Assembly (NCBI GenBank): GCA_031263685.1
Contig: JAISFI010000294.1
Span: 1-33,682, forward strand
Source: Dysgonamonadaceae bacterium
GTDB taxonomy: Bacteria > Bacteroidota > Bacteroidia > Bacteroidales > Azobacteroidaceae
Direction of reading: 5' to 3'
Length of the DNA: 33,682 nucleotides
Shown here: positions 1-8,628 of the stretch, piece by piece
How the letters are laid out: each line of letters starts with the position of its first letter
How positions within the stretch are numbered: position 1 is the first letter of the stretch
The notes under the pieces: model-generated
What the model saw: only the letters and a program-made list of their open reading frames with translations
What the model was told of the DNA's origin: nothing
Database searches by the model: none
Translations under genes and position numbers: made by a program

Positions 1-1
1 T

Positions 2-451
2 AATATTCAGGTGCTGACGGCGCGGTGGAATCAGAATTTTAAGGCGGGAGCGCTGCACTGGGACAATGAAGTGGTGTATCAAAAGTCGTCGGATGCAGGA
101 ATTATTCCGTTGCCCGACCTGGCCGTGTATTCCAATCTGTATCTGGATTTCAAGCTTATCAAAGTGCTGCATCTGCAACTGGGCGCCGATGTGCATTATT
201 TTACTAAATATTATGCTCCTGCCTACACAGCGCCTACACAGCAGTTTCACCTGCAAAGGAATACCGCTATCGGCAATTATCCGCTGGCGGGCGCTTACCT
301 GAATGGCAAGCTGCATCAGGTGCGGTTTTTCATCAACTTTTATAATGTTACGTCCTCGCTCATCAATGGCGCGGAGCATTTCTCGCTGCCGCATTATCCC
401 GTCAGTCCGATGGTAATGAAGTTCGGATTATCGATCGATTTCAATAATTAA
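2..451 (+). CDS. C-terminal fragment of a putative outer-membrane porin-like beta-barrel protein (5' end outside window)
   Basis: Open frame from the window edge; alternating beta-strand composition and terminal strand ending MKFGLSIDFNN, typical of Bacteroidota outer-membrane barrels. Confidence 0.55.
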   Translation, partial: NIQVLTARWNQNFKAGALHWDNEVVYQKSSDAGIIPLPDLAVYSNLYLDFKLIKVLHLQLGADVHYFTKYYAPAYTAPTQQFHLQRNTAIGNYPLAGAYLNGKLHQVRFFINFYNVTSSLINGAEHFSLPHYPVSPMVMKFGLSIDFNN

Positions 452-465
452 TAAATCCTGAAAAC

Positions 466-1278
466 ATGAAGACACCTAAACATTACGCCTGGATAGCTGT
501 TTCTTCGGCGGTGCTGTTTCTCCTGTTGTATGCGGCTTATGCAATGCGTGCAAAGCCGTTGCCCGTCCGAGACTTCCATGACATTGAGAAGGAAAGAACG
601 ATCCGGATTGTCACCGAATATGGTGCAAACAGCTACTATGTATCGGCCGACAGTATTGACGGATTTCAATACGAGCTGGCTAAAGCGCTGGGCGCGCATT
701 TCGGCTGGCAAGTAACGTTCTTCCTGGAAAACAACCTGGCTCATTCCATTCACGGATTGAAGATGCAAACATACGATTTGATTGCGCGCAACATTCCCGT
801 CACAACCGAAAACCGGGAGGATCTTTTATTTACCGACCTCATCCTGCTCGACCGGCAAATTCTGGTACAGCGAACGGAAAGCAGCAACCGGGGCGTTCCT
901 CCTGTTCGGAATCAAATTGAGTTGGGGAAGAAAACGCTGTATGTCCCCGAAAATTCTCCGGGTATTTTACGGTTGAAAAACCTTTCGGAAGAAATCGCCG
1001 ACACGATTTACATCCTGGAAGAAAAACAGTATGCTGCCGAACAACTGATATTTATGGTGGCCAGAGGAGACATCGATTTTGCCGTCGTAGATTACCAGAC
1101 GGCGCTAAAATACCAGCAATACTACCCGGAACTGGATATTGATACGGATATTGGTTTTACGCAGATGCAGTCGTGGGCGGTACGGAAAGAATCGCCGCTG
1201 TTGCTCGATTCTGTTAATGCGTGGCTAAAGGTTTTTAAAACGGGAAAGGAGTTTGCGGCCATGAAGAAGAAGTATTAA
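466..1278 (+). CDS. Transporter substrate-binding (SBP_bac_3 / MltF N-domain-like) protein with N-terminal membrane anchor
   Basis: 270 aa; N-terminal hydrophobic helix followed by a periplasmic binding-protein pattern (TIRIVTEYGANSYYV...GFQYELAKALGAHFGW); no lytic transglycosylase domain follows. Confidence 0.7.
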   Translation: MKTPKHYAWIAVSSAVLFLLLYAAYAMRAKPLPVRDFHDIEKERTIRIVTEYGANSYYVSADSIDGFQYELAKALGAHFGWQVTFFLENNLAHSIHGLKMQTYDLIARNIPVTTENREDLLFTDLILLDRQILVQRTESSNRGVPPVRNQIELGKKTLYVPENSPGILRLKNLSEEIADTIYILEEKQYAAEQLIFMVARGDIDFAVVDYQTALKYQQYYPELDIDTDIGFTQMQSWAVRKESPLLLDSVNAWLKVFKTGKEFAAMKKKY

Positions 1279-1325
1279 TTGAAAGAAAATTTCTATTCAT
1301 CTGCGAGTAATTAAATTATTTCATG

Positions 1326-1333
1326 TATCTTTG
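1326..1333 (+). promoter_or_regulatory. Bacteroidota -7 box TATCTTTG
   Basis: Matches TAnnTTTG; upstream of the 1411 CDS. Confidence 0.6.
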
Positions 1334-1410
1334 CACCCATGAGTGAGTTTTTAGGGTTCACTCTCTTTACTCAGGAATATTTATAATAATCTCTTAACCG
1401 ATTAAACATT

Positions 1411-2148
1411 ATGTCAAAGAAATTTACATGGAAAGTCTGGCTGCTGCCAAACCTGCTGACCAAAGATGTGCACAACGACTACACTGCCGACGTATCTACC
1501 GCCGGCGAAACCAAACACAACGACGACATCGCGAAAGCCATCAAAGAAGAAGGCTCCGACCTCCAGATGGAAACCCTCATCGACGTCCTCAACCGCGGCG
1601 ACCGCTGGAAACGCCGGTTCCTGCTCGAAGGCACTTCCGTACAGGATGGCAACCTGCACCTGTCGCCTCGCGTAAAAGGCAACTGGGAAGGCACCGACCC
1701 CCACTATGACCCCAAAGATCACAAAATCACCCTCAACGCCATCCTCACTGCCGACCTGCGCAAAACCATCGAGGAAGAAGTCGGCGTCGAAGTCCTGGGC
1801 AAGAAAATCGACGGTGGCGCCTTCATCGGCCTGGTTACAGACGTGACTACCGGCAAGAAAGACGGTACCATCACCCCCGACGGCGACGTGATCATCACCG
1901 GCAATAAAATCAAAATCGACCCCGTTGGCGAAGAAGGCCTGGGCGTATTCTTTGTCGATGTCTACGGTACGGAAATACCCGTTACACACCCTTTTACGCA
2001 GAATGACCCGAAAAAAGTCGTATGCCGCATACCCATCCTGGCCGCAGGAGAATACACGCTGAAAATCGTAACGCAATTTTCCAACAGCGCCATATTGCTG
2101 AAAGCGCCACGCACCATTACCTATGAATTGCCACTGACGGTAGAATAA
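1411..2148 (+). CDS. HU-like DNA-binding domain / DUF4469-type protein
   Basis: 245 aa; N-terminus resembles Bacteroidota HU-like domain proteins, with a C-terminal Ig-like DUF4469-type region; strong C-ending codon bias. Confidence 0.7.
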   Translation: MSKKFTWKVWLLPNLLTKDVHNDYTADVSTAGETKHNDDIAKAIKEEGSDLQMETLIDVLNRGDRWKRRFLLEGTSVQDGNLHLSPRVKGNWEGTDPHYDPKDHKITLNAILTADLRKTIEEEVGVEVLGKKIDGGAFIGLVTDVTTGKKDGTITPDGDVIITGNKIKIDPVGEEGLGVFFVDVYGTEIPVTHPFTQNDPKKVVCRIPILAAGEYTLKIVTQFSNSAILLKAPRTITYELPLTVE

Positions 2149-2161
2149 CCGTCATTCCTTG

Positions 2162-2299
2162 TAATGAGGTTCGTTAGCGTACATTAATGAGGTTCGTTAG
2201 CGTACCTTAATGAACCTCGTTACTGGAAACTAACGAACCTCGTTACCGGGAACTAACGAGGTGCATTACCGGGAACTAACGAGCTTCGTTAATTTCCCT
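2162..2299. repeat. Tandem array of six 23-bp units, each a 15-bp dyad (TAAYGA-NNN-TCGTTA-like) plus 8-bp linker
   Basis: Units at 2162, 2185, 2208, 2231, 2254 and 2277, e.g. taatgaggttcgttagcgtacat, taacgaacctcgttaccgggaac, taacgaggtgcattaccgggaac. Confidence 0.95.
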
Positions 2300-2349
2300 T
2301 TTTTTTTGCCTGTCTCAACATAACCCCCATTTATACCATCAATATGGTA

Positions 2350-2380
2350 TTGCCCATCATTTGCAAACGCCGTACCTTTG
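2350..2380 (+). promoter_or_regulatory. Promoter: TTG (2350-2352), 20 nt, TACCTTTG (2373-2380)
   Basis: Matches Bacteroidota -33/-7 spacing, immediately upstream of the trans-sulfuration gene. Confidence 0.65.
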
Positions 2381-2395
2381 TCCCAAAAAAAAATC

Positions 2396-3646
2396 ATGGA
2401 AAGAGACTTCAACATTCATTCATTGGGCGACCGGACAAAAGCTATTCATGCCGGCGAAAAGCCCGACTCCGCAACCCGCGCCTCAGCGCCGAACATAGTA
2501 ATGTCTACCACCTTTATAGCCGATGCCGACAGCGGTTTTTCGGTCGAAAACATGGAAGAGAACGACGGCTGGCTTTATAGCCGTTGGGGAAATCCTACGG
2601 TAAGGCAATTGGAAGAAAAGCTGGCAGTGCTGGAAGATGCCGAAACGGCAATCGCCTTTGCCAGCGGGATGGGAGCGATTACGGCTTTGCTGTTTCACAC
2701 GCTTCGATCGGGCGACCATGTCGTGGTGAGCGACGTCGCCTATGCCGCCCTGTCGGAGATGACGAATGAGATGATTCCGAATTTGGATATTGCCGTCACC
2801 AAGGTAGATACAAGCGATTTGGAGGCTGTTCGGCAGGCAGTTGGCTCCAATACGCGGCTCGTTTATATCGAAACGCCCTGCAATCCTTTGCTTCGGATTA
2901 CCGATATTGAAGCCGTTGCGGAGATTGCGCACCGTGTGGGTGCACAATTGGCGGTCGATTCTACTTTTGCATCGCCCGCTGCTACCCGTCCCCTCCGCTT
3001 GGGCGCCGACTTTGTGATTCATTCGCTGACAAAATATCTGTGCGGACATGGCGATGCACTTGGAGGCGCTATTCTGGGCAAGAAAGCCGATCTGCTTCCT
3101 TTGCGCAAAAAGACGGCGATTCGCCTGGGCGGGGTATTGAGTCCTTTCAATGCGTGGCTGATTATGCGCGGGCTGGCGACGTTTCCGATACGGATGCGGG
3201 TGCATGAAGAAAATGCCCTGCTCGTTGCACGCTTTCTGGAGCAACATCCGATGGTGAAGCGGGTTTTTTATCCCGGATTGCCTTCTCATCCACAGCATGA
3301 TTTGGCGCGAAAGCAGATGCGAAACTTTTCCGGCATGATTACTTTCCAGACGGAAAACGGCAGGGAAATGGCGCGTCAATTGGCCGGGCGACTGCAGATT
3401 GTCCATTATGCCGTGTCGCTGGGACATCATCGCTCGCTGATTTTCTATCTGCCAAGCGAGGATTTATTGAAGACTACGTTTCAATTTGCCGGCAAAAAAC
3501 AGTTGGAGTCATGGAAGCGGTTTGCAGGCGACGGGATTTTCCGCCTGTCCGTTGGATTGGAGGATGCCGAAGATATTATTGCCGATTTAAGACAGGGGCT
3601 GGAAAAAGAAAACGCACCTCTGTTTACACATAGGCGCGTTCTCTAA
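2396..3646 (+). CDS. Trans-sulfuration family PLP-dependent enzyme (cystathionine gamma-synthase / methionine gamma-lyase-like)
   Basis: YSRWGNPTVRQLEEKLAVLE, PLP-lysine region HSLTKYLCGHGDALGG; ATG at 2396 preferred over TTG at 2378, which falls inside the -7 box. Confidence 0.9.
   Translation: MERDFNIHSLGDRTKAIHAGEKPDSATRASAPNIVMSTTFIADADSGFSVENMEENDGWLYSRWGNPTVRQLEEKLAVLEDAETAIAFASGMGAITALLFHTLRSGDHVVVSDVAYAALSEMTNEMIPNLDIAVTKVDTSDLEAVRQAVGSNTRLVYIETPCNPLLRITDIEAVAEIAHRVGAQLAVDSTFASPAATRPLRLGADFVIHSLTKYLCGHGDALGGAILGKKADLLPLRKKTAIRLGGVLSPFNAWLIMRGLATFPIRMRVHEENALLVARFLEQHPMVKRVFYPGLPSHPQHDLARKQMRNFSGMITFQTENGREMARQLAGRLQIVHYAVSLGHHRSLIFYLPSEDLLKTTFQFAGKKQLESWKRFAGDGIFRLSVGLEDAEDIIADLRQGLEKENAPLFTHRRVL
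3608..3643 (-). terminator. Hairpin followed by a T-rich tract on the minus strand (likely terminator for the NagB/PIG-L gene)
   Basis: GAAAACGC...GCGTTCTC outer stem with inner CCT..AGG and TGT..ACA pairs; minus strand continues into TTTTCTTTTTCC. Confidence 0.5.
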
Positions 3647-3665
3647 AAACAACATCAAAAATACG

Positions 3666-5645
3666 TCAAATCTTATATTCCACGAAAGCTTCAATTGCTT
3701 CGTAGGCAGCCAATCCCAGGTCGCTGTATAAATCGGCAGTAGCCTTGTTCCGGTCTTCTGCGCGTTGCCAGAACAGGCGTTCATCGCTGCCCATGAATGG
3801 CGCGCTTTCCATTTGGGATTGATGTTTCAGGATGGCGTTGCGTTTCTGTCGCAGTTCTTCCGGGCTGATGGGCACTGCCATTTCGATATGGTCTATCTCC
3901 CATTCCATCCAGGCGCCGCGATACATCCAGATGCGGCAGTTTTTTAGCCACTTCTCGTTTCTCAGTTCGTCGATGGCGGCCAATACGGCGTCCAACGCTA
4001 CTTTATGCGTGCCGTGAGGGTCGGCCAGGTCGCCGGCAACAAATATCTGGTGGGGTTTGACTTCCTGAAGTAACTGGATGACAATATTTACATCAGCTTC
4101 CGTCAAGTCGCCTTTTTTGATCTTTCCGGTTTCATAAAAGGGCAGGTCAAGGAAATGAATGTTTTCCGGTTTCACGCCGATGTAGCGACCGGCCATTCGA
4201 GCTTCTCCCCTGCGGATGCGTCCTTTCAGGAACAGAACATCGGAAGAATCGGAATCGCCGTCTCTCTTTTCTTTTGTCAAAAACTGTAAAGAACGTTCGT
4301 AAAATTCGGTGAAAGGTTTATTTTCGGGATCGAATTTGAGTGTCATACTGTTCAGGAAGGCCAGGAAGCGAACCGCTTCGTCATCTCCCACCGCAATATT
4401 TCCGGAAACTTCATAAGCAACGTGAACATCGTGATGCTGATCGACCAGCCGCTTGAGCGTTCCACCCATAGAAATCACGTCGTCGTCCGGATGTGGACTG
4501 AAAACGATGACTTTCTTGGGATAAGGCGTTGCCCGTTCGGGTCTGTGTGTATCGTCGGCATTGGGTTTGCCGCCCGGCCATCCGGTGATGGTGTGTTGCA
4601 AATCGTTAAATATCTTGATGTTTACGTTGTAGGCCGATTTATAAAGTACCAGCAGTTCACTTAATCCGTTCTCGCTGTAATCTTTATTTGTTAATTTCAG
4701 GATAGGCTTTTGCAATTTCCGACAGAGCCAGACGATGGCGCGGCGAATCATCTTATCATCCCACTCGCAGGAGGTTACAAGCCAGGGAGTAGAAATCCTC
4801 GTTAAATCGTAAGCCGCAGAGACGTCGATAACGATTTTGGCGTTGTTATGTAACTGTAAATAGGTTGCCGGCACGATGTCGGTAACTTTTCCTTCGACGG
4901 CGGTTTTAATGATTTTAGATTTGTTGTCGCCCCAGGCTACCAAAACGATTTTCTTGGCGCTGAGAATGGTGGAAGCGCCCATGGTTATTGCGCTGACCGG
5001 CACGTTGTCGGCAGAGATAAACGATTTGGCAGCTTCTTTCCGAGAATCATTGTCCAACAGCACTAAGCGTGTATGGGAGTTGCTGCTGGATCCCGGCTCG
5101 TTGAATCCAATGTTTCCGGCGTGCCCGATGCCTAAAAGCATGAAGTCGATGCCGCCTAAACTTTGAATCCGTTGTTCGTACATTCGGCAAAATTCGTAAA
5201 TATCTTTTTTGTCTATCAATCCGTCGGGAGAAAAGACGTTGCGGGGATCGATGTCTATGTGGTCCAGCAACTGCGTTTTCAGGAAGTGAAGATTGGAATT
5301 TTGCGGATTGAGAATGGGATAAAATTCAAAGAGGTTGAAGATAACAACATTCTTAAAGCTGAGATTTTCCGTTCGATGAAGGCGTACTAATTCTTGATAA
5401 ATCGTTTGAGGAGAATGTCCTCCCGGTAATGCCAGGACAAAAAACTGTCCGGAAGTCTGTTTATTTTTGATAGCATGTGCTATTTCGCGTGCTATCTTCA
5501 GCGAGCCTTCTTCGGCCGATTCATAGATATCGACGGGTACATTTTCATAACGTGTCAACGCGGATCTTTCAAAAGCGTCTGCCGGTTCATAATAGCGCCG
5601 TAAAACCCTGTTCAAGGTAATCTGGGAACTTAAGTTTGTATTCAT
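3666..5645 (-). CDS. NagB-like (glucosamine-6-phosphate deaminase family) domain fused to PIG-L/LmbE deacetylase domain
   Basis: N-terminal NagB-like fold motifs (LALPGGHSPQTIY, FNEPGSS, LQLHNNAKIVID); C-terminal PIG-L motif VVFSPHPDDDVISMGG-like (VIVFSPHPDDDVISMGG) and DPHGTHK. Confidence 0.9.
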   Translation of the reverse strand: MNTNLSSQITLNRVLRRYYEPADAFERSALTRYENVPVDIYESAEEGSLKIAREIAHAIKNKQTSGQFFVLALPGGHSPQTIYQELVRLHRTENLSFKNVVIFNLFEFYPILNPQNSNLHFLKTQLLDHIDIDPRNVFSPDGLIDKKDIYEFCRMYEQRIQSLGGIDFMLLGIGHAGNIGFNEPGSSSNSHTRLVLLDNDSRKEAAKSFISADNVPVSAITMGASTILSAKKIVLVAWGDNKSKIIKTAVEGKVTDIVPATYLQLHNNAKIVIDVSAAYDLTRISTPWLVTSCEWDDKMIRRAIVWLCRKLQKPILKLTNKDYSENGLSELLVLYKSAYNVNIKIFNDLQHTITGWPGGKPNADDTHRPERATPYPKKVIVFSPHPDDDVISMGGTLKRLVDQHHDVHVAYEVSGNIAVGDDEAVRFLAFLNSMTLKFDPENKPFTEFYERSLQFLTKEKRDGDSDSSDVLFLKGRIRRGEARMAGRYIGVKPENIHFLDLPFYETGKIKKGDLTEADVNIVIQLLQEVKPHQIFVAGDLADPHGTHKVALDAVLAAIDELRNEKWLKNCRIWMYRGAWMEWEIDHIEMAVPISPEELRQKRNAILKHQSQMESAPFMGSDERLFWQRAEDRNKATADLYSDLGLAAYEAIEAFVEYKI

Positions 5646-5672
5646 AATATCTTAGTTGTTTTTTTTAGCTCA

Positions 5673-5680
5673 CAAAGGTA
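5673..5680 (-). promoter_or_regulatory. -7 box TACCTTTG (minus strand) for the NagB/PIG-L gene
   Basis: CAAAGGTA on + strand, 28 bp upstream of the start codon. Confidence 0.55.
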
Positions 5681-5727
5681 CATGAAATTTTCTAATAACA
5701 CAGATACTAAGAACTAAAAAATCTACC

Positions 5728-6828
5728 TTACAAATACTCCGGGTAGTCTCTTCTCAATTCCTCTAATTTCTTTCTGATTTCACCCACTGTATCGTCGCTT
5801 TTACTCAATCCTTTTTCAAGGGTTTTGATGGCCTTTCTGATCTCTCCGAGGTGGAACAGGCATTTACTTTTGTATAAGTACACAAAATCTAATGTCGAAT
5901 TTACATCCAGGATATTTTCCGTATACTTCAGGGCGCGCTCCCATGCTTCTATTTCCATAGACATATTGGCGGCCAGGAGGTTAATGACATAGTCTTCGGG
6001 GATCTCCTGCAAATATTCGTCCGTTTTTTCCAGTGCTTTCAGGATATTTCCGTTTTCTTTGTAGGAGTAGATCAGGTTGATCTGGTCTACCAGATCGTCT
6101 CTACCCAGGGAAATAGCAAATTCAAAAGCTTCAATCGCCTTCTCTTTTTCGTCGATATCTTTATATGCCATACCTAAACGGCTCCACGTGTCGGCATCCA
6201 TCGGATTGATGGCAAGGATCTGATCGCAGAGCTTCAGTACATTTTCTTTATCATTCAATGAAAAGTAGCTTTGCAGCAGCAGCCAGAGAAAATCATCGTT
6301 ATCTTCGACGTCAATTTGAGGCAAAATTTCATGAACAACATGTATGGAAGCTTCGTATAAATCTACATCGTTCAATGTTTCGGCCATCGTCAGGTACAAG
6401 ACAATCAACATCTCGTCGTCGTTGGCATATCTTTTTTTCGCCTGTCCGAAACAGATAAAAGCATCTTCTTCCATGCCCAAGTGCAGGAGAGCGGCAATTC
6501 GTTGTCCTTCGGTGCAATATTGATCAAGGTTTCTATATTTATTTGTCAGATCCAGCAAATCATTCCAGCGCTCATACTCGTTCAATATCAGCATAATGTC
6601 GTACATCATGTCTTCATTGTCCCGATGCACCCTGATCGCATATACCATAGCCCTCCGGCTTTCTTCCTCCTTATCAAGAGAAAGATAAATATCTATGATG
6701 TCGCATAAGTCGTCCGGATCATAATAACCGTGAGGAATATTATCTTCCATCTCTCCGTTCCATCGCCAAAAAGCGTCGGAAAAGTCATCATCTTCTATAT
6801 CATCATCAAAATGGTCAAATTCAAACAT
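5728..6828 (-). CDS. Tetratricopeptide repeat protein
   Basis: 366 aa with repeated TPR-like helices (e.g. ADTWSRLGMAYKDIDEKEKAIEAFEFAISLG). Confidence 0.88.
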   Translation of the reverse strand: MFEFDHFDDDIEDDDFSDAFWRWNGEMEDNIPHGYYDPDDLCDIIDIYLSLDKEEESRRAMVYAIRVHRDNEDMMYDIMLILNEYERWNDLLDLTNKYRNLDQYCTEGQRIAALLHLGMEEDAFICFGQAKKRYANDDEMLIVLYLTMAETLNDVDLYEASIHVVHEILPQIDVEDNDDFLWLLLQSYFSLNDKENVLKLCDQILAINPMDADTWSRLGMAYKDIDEKEKAIEAFEFAISLGRDDLVDQINLIYSYKENGNILKALEKTDEYLQEIPEDYVINLLAANMSMEIEAWERALKYTENILDVNSTLDFVYLYKSKCLFHLGEIRKAIKTLEKGLSKSDDTVGEIRKKLEELRRDYPEYL

Positions 6829-6843
6829 AATTCAGGTTTTCAT

Positions 6844-8559
6844 TTACTCTTTGCTTTTAATCTTACTCCAGGCATCTTTCAGAGAAACCGTTCGGTTAAA
6901 GATAAGATTTCCTTCTTTACTGTCGGGATCTACGTTGAAATATCCTAATCGCTGGAATTGAAAAACGTCCAACGGTTTAGCTTTCGCCAGTTCGGCCTCT
7001 ATCCGACAATGATGGAGGACTTTCAAAGAATCCGGATTCAGTAATTCTTTGAAATCCCTGTCTTTTTCTTCGCCCGGATTTTCGACGATGAAAAGCCGGT
7101 CGTAAAGCCGGACTTCGGCCGGAAGACTATGCGCTACGGATACCCAGTGCAAAGTGCCTTTTACCTTGCGATTACTGTCGGGCATGCCACTGCGTGTTTG
7201 GGAGTCGTATTCGGCATAAATTTCGGAGATTTCGCCCTGTTCATCTTTTTTGCAGCCGGTACATTTGATGATATATGCGTTTTTCAGGCGCACTTCCTGT
7301 CCGGGAGTCAGGCGGAAGAACTTTTTGGGCGCATCTTCCATGAAATCGTCCCGTTCAATATAGATTTCGCGGGCAAAAGCGATCCGGTGCGTCCCCATAC
7401 TCTCATCTTCCGGATTGTTGATGGTTTCCATCATTTCCACCTGTCCTTCGGGATAATTGGTGATAATCAGTTTAACGGGGTCGATGACTGCCGAAACACG
7501 GGGCGCTTTTACGTTCAGATCTTCCCGGATAGCGTGTTCCAGCAAGGCCACGTCGATGATTGCATCGTATTTGGTATAACCGATTTTTTTGATGAAGTTC
7601 TTGATTGCTTCCGGTGTGTAACCTCTTCTCCTGTAACCGCATATTGTCGGCATACGGGGATCATCCCAGCCATTGACCAGTTTTTCCTGCACCAGTTGCA
7701 GGAGTTTTCGCTTACTCATTAATGTATAGGTGAGATTCAAGCGGTTAAATTCGGTTTGTTGGGGACGGTAATCGCCGTCTTCCGGCCTGATTTCTTTCAA
7801 TTGATCGATAAACCAGTTATATAACGGCCTGTGTACTTCAAATTCCAGGGTACACAGGGAATGGGTAACGCCTTCAAAATAATCACTCTCACCGTGCGCG
7901 AAATCGTACATGGGATATGCTTTCCACGTCGTTCCCGTACGATGATGCGGATGGGTGATGATGCGATATATAATCGGATCGCGGAAGTGCATATTGGAAG
8001 AAGCCATGTCTATTTTAGCCCGTAAAACCATAGCGCCTTCTGCGATTTCACCTTTGTTCATCTTTTCAAACAGCGCGAGGCTTTCGGACACCGGACGGTC
8101 GCGGAAAGGACTTTTCGTACCGGCTTGCGTGGGAGTTCCTTTTTGTCGAGCGATTTCCTCTGCCGATTGCTCATCGACATACGCTTTTCCGTTTTGAATC
8201 AAAGCAAGGGCAAAATCCCATAATTGAGGAAAATAATCCGATGCATAGAAAACATTTTTCCACTGAAAACCCAACCATCGAATATCTTCCATGATGGAAT
8301 CTACATATTCAACATCTTCTTTGGTTGGATTCGTATCATCGAAACGAAGATTACAGCATCCTCCATATTTTTGCGCAATGCCGAAATCCATACAAATGGC
8401 CTTAGCATGGCCTATATGCAGGTATCCGTTAGGCTCCGGAGGGAAACGCGTTTGGATTCTTTTTCCATTTTTTCCTTTCGCCAAATCATTTTCGACGATG
8501 GCTTCAATAAAGTTAAGACCTTTTTTTTCTTCTTCGGGAACAACAATTATTTCTGTCAT
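6844..8559 (-). CDS. glnS: Glutamine--tRNA ligase
   Basis: HIGH motif (PNGYLHIGHAKAICMDFG) and MSK motif (TLMSKRKLLQLV); start set at MTEIIVVPEEEKKG. Confidence 0.96.
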   Translation of the reverse strand: MTEIIVVPEEEKKGLNFIEAIVENDLAKGKNGKRIQTRFPPEPNGYLHIGHAKAICMDFGIAQKYGGCCNLRFDDTNPTKEDVEYVDSIMEDIRWLGFQWKNVFYASDYFPQLWDFALALIQNGKAYVDEQSAEEIARQKGTPTQAGTKSPFRDRPVSESLALFEKMNKGEIAEGAMVLRAKIDMASSNMHFRDPIIYRIITHPHHRTGTTWKAYPMYDFAHGESDYFEGVTHSLCTLEFEVHRPLYNWFIDQLKEIRPEDGDYRPQQTEFNRLNLTYTLMSKRKLLQLVQEKLVNGWDDPRMPTICGYRRRGYTPEAIKNFIKKIGYTKYDAIIDVALLEHAIREDLNVKAPRVSAVIDPVKLIITNYPEGQVEMMETINNPEDESMGTHRIAFAREIYIERDDFMEDAPKKFFRLTPGQEVRLKNAYIIKCTGCKKDEQGEISEIYAEYDSQTRSGMPDSNRKVKGTLHWVSVAHSLPAEVRLYDRLFIVENPGEEKDRDFKELLNPDSLKVLHHCRIEAELAKAKPLDVFQFQRLGYFNVDPDSKEGNLIFNRTVSLKDAWSKIKSKE

Positions 8560-8566
8560 AAAAACG

Positions 8567-8583
8567 TTCAAAATTATTTTGAA
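8567..8583. repeat. Perfect 17-bp A/T-rich palindrome TTCAAAATTATTTTGAA just upstream of glnS
   Basis: 8-bp arms around a single centre base; minus strand continues CGTTTTTATG into the glnS start. Confidence 0.8.
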
Positions 8584-8628
8584 TTGTAAAGACAATATTA
8601 ACGTGGACACTCATTTGCGTGAACCACG

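Noticed and set aside
1414-2076. 220-aa minus ORF opposite the HU-like gene
   Set aside because: Shadow ORF explained by the C-ending codon bias of the sense gene; no recognisable domain or promoter.
2162-2299. CRISPR array
   Set aside because: Units are contiguous with short conserved linkers and no unique ~30-bp spacers; no cas genes in the window. The same applies to 26318-26519.
2483-3430. 315-aa minus ORF opposite the trans-sulfuration gene
   Set aside because: Antisense shadow; the sense frame has clear conserved motifs.
7129-7722. 197-aa + ORF inside glnS
   Set aside because: Antisense shadow of glnS; no independent support.
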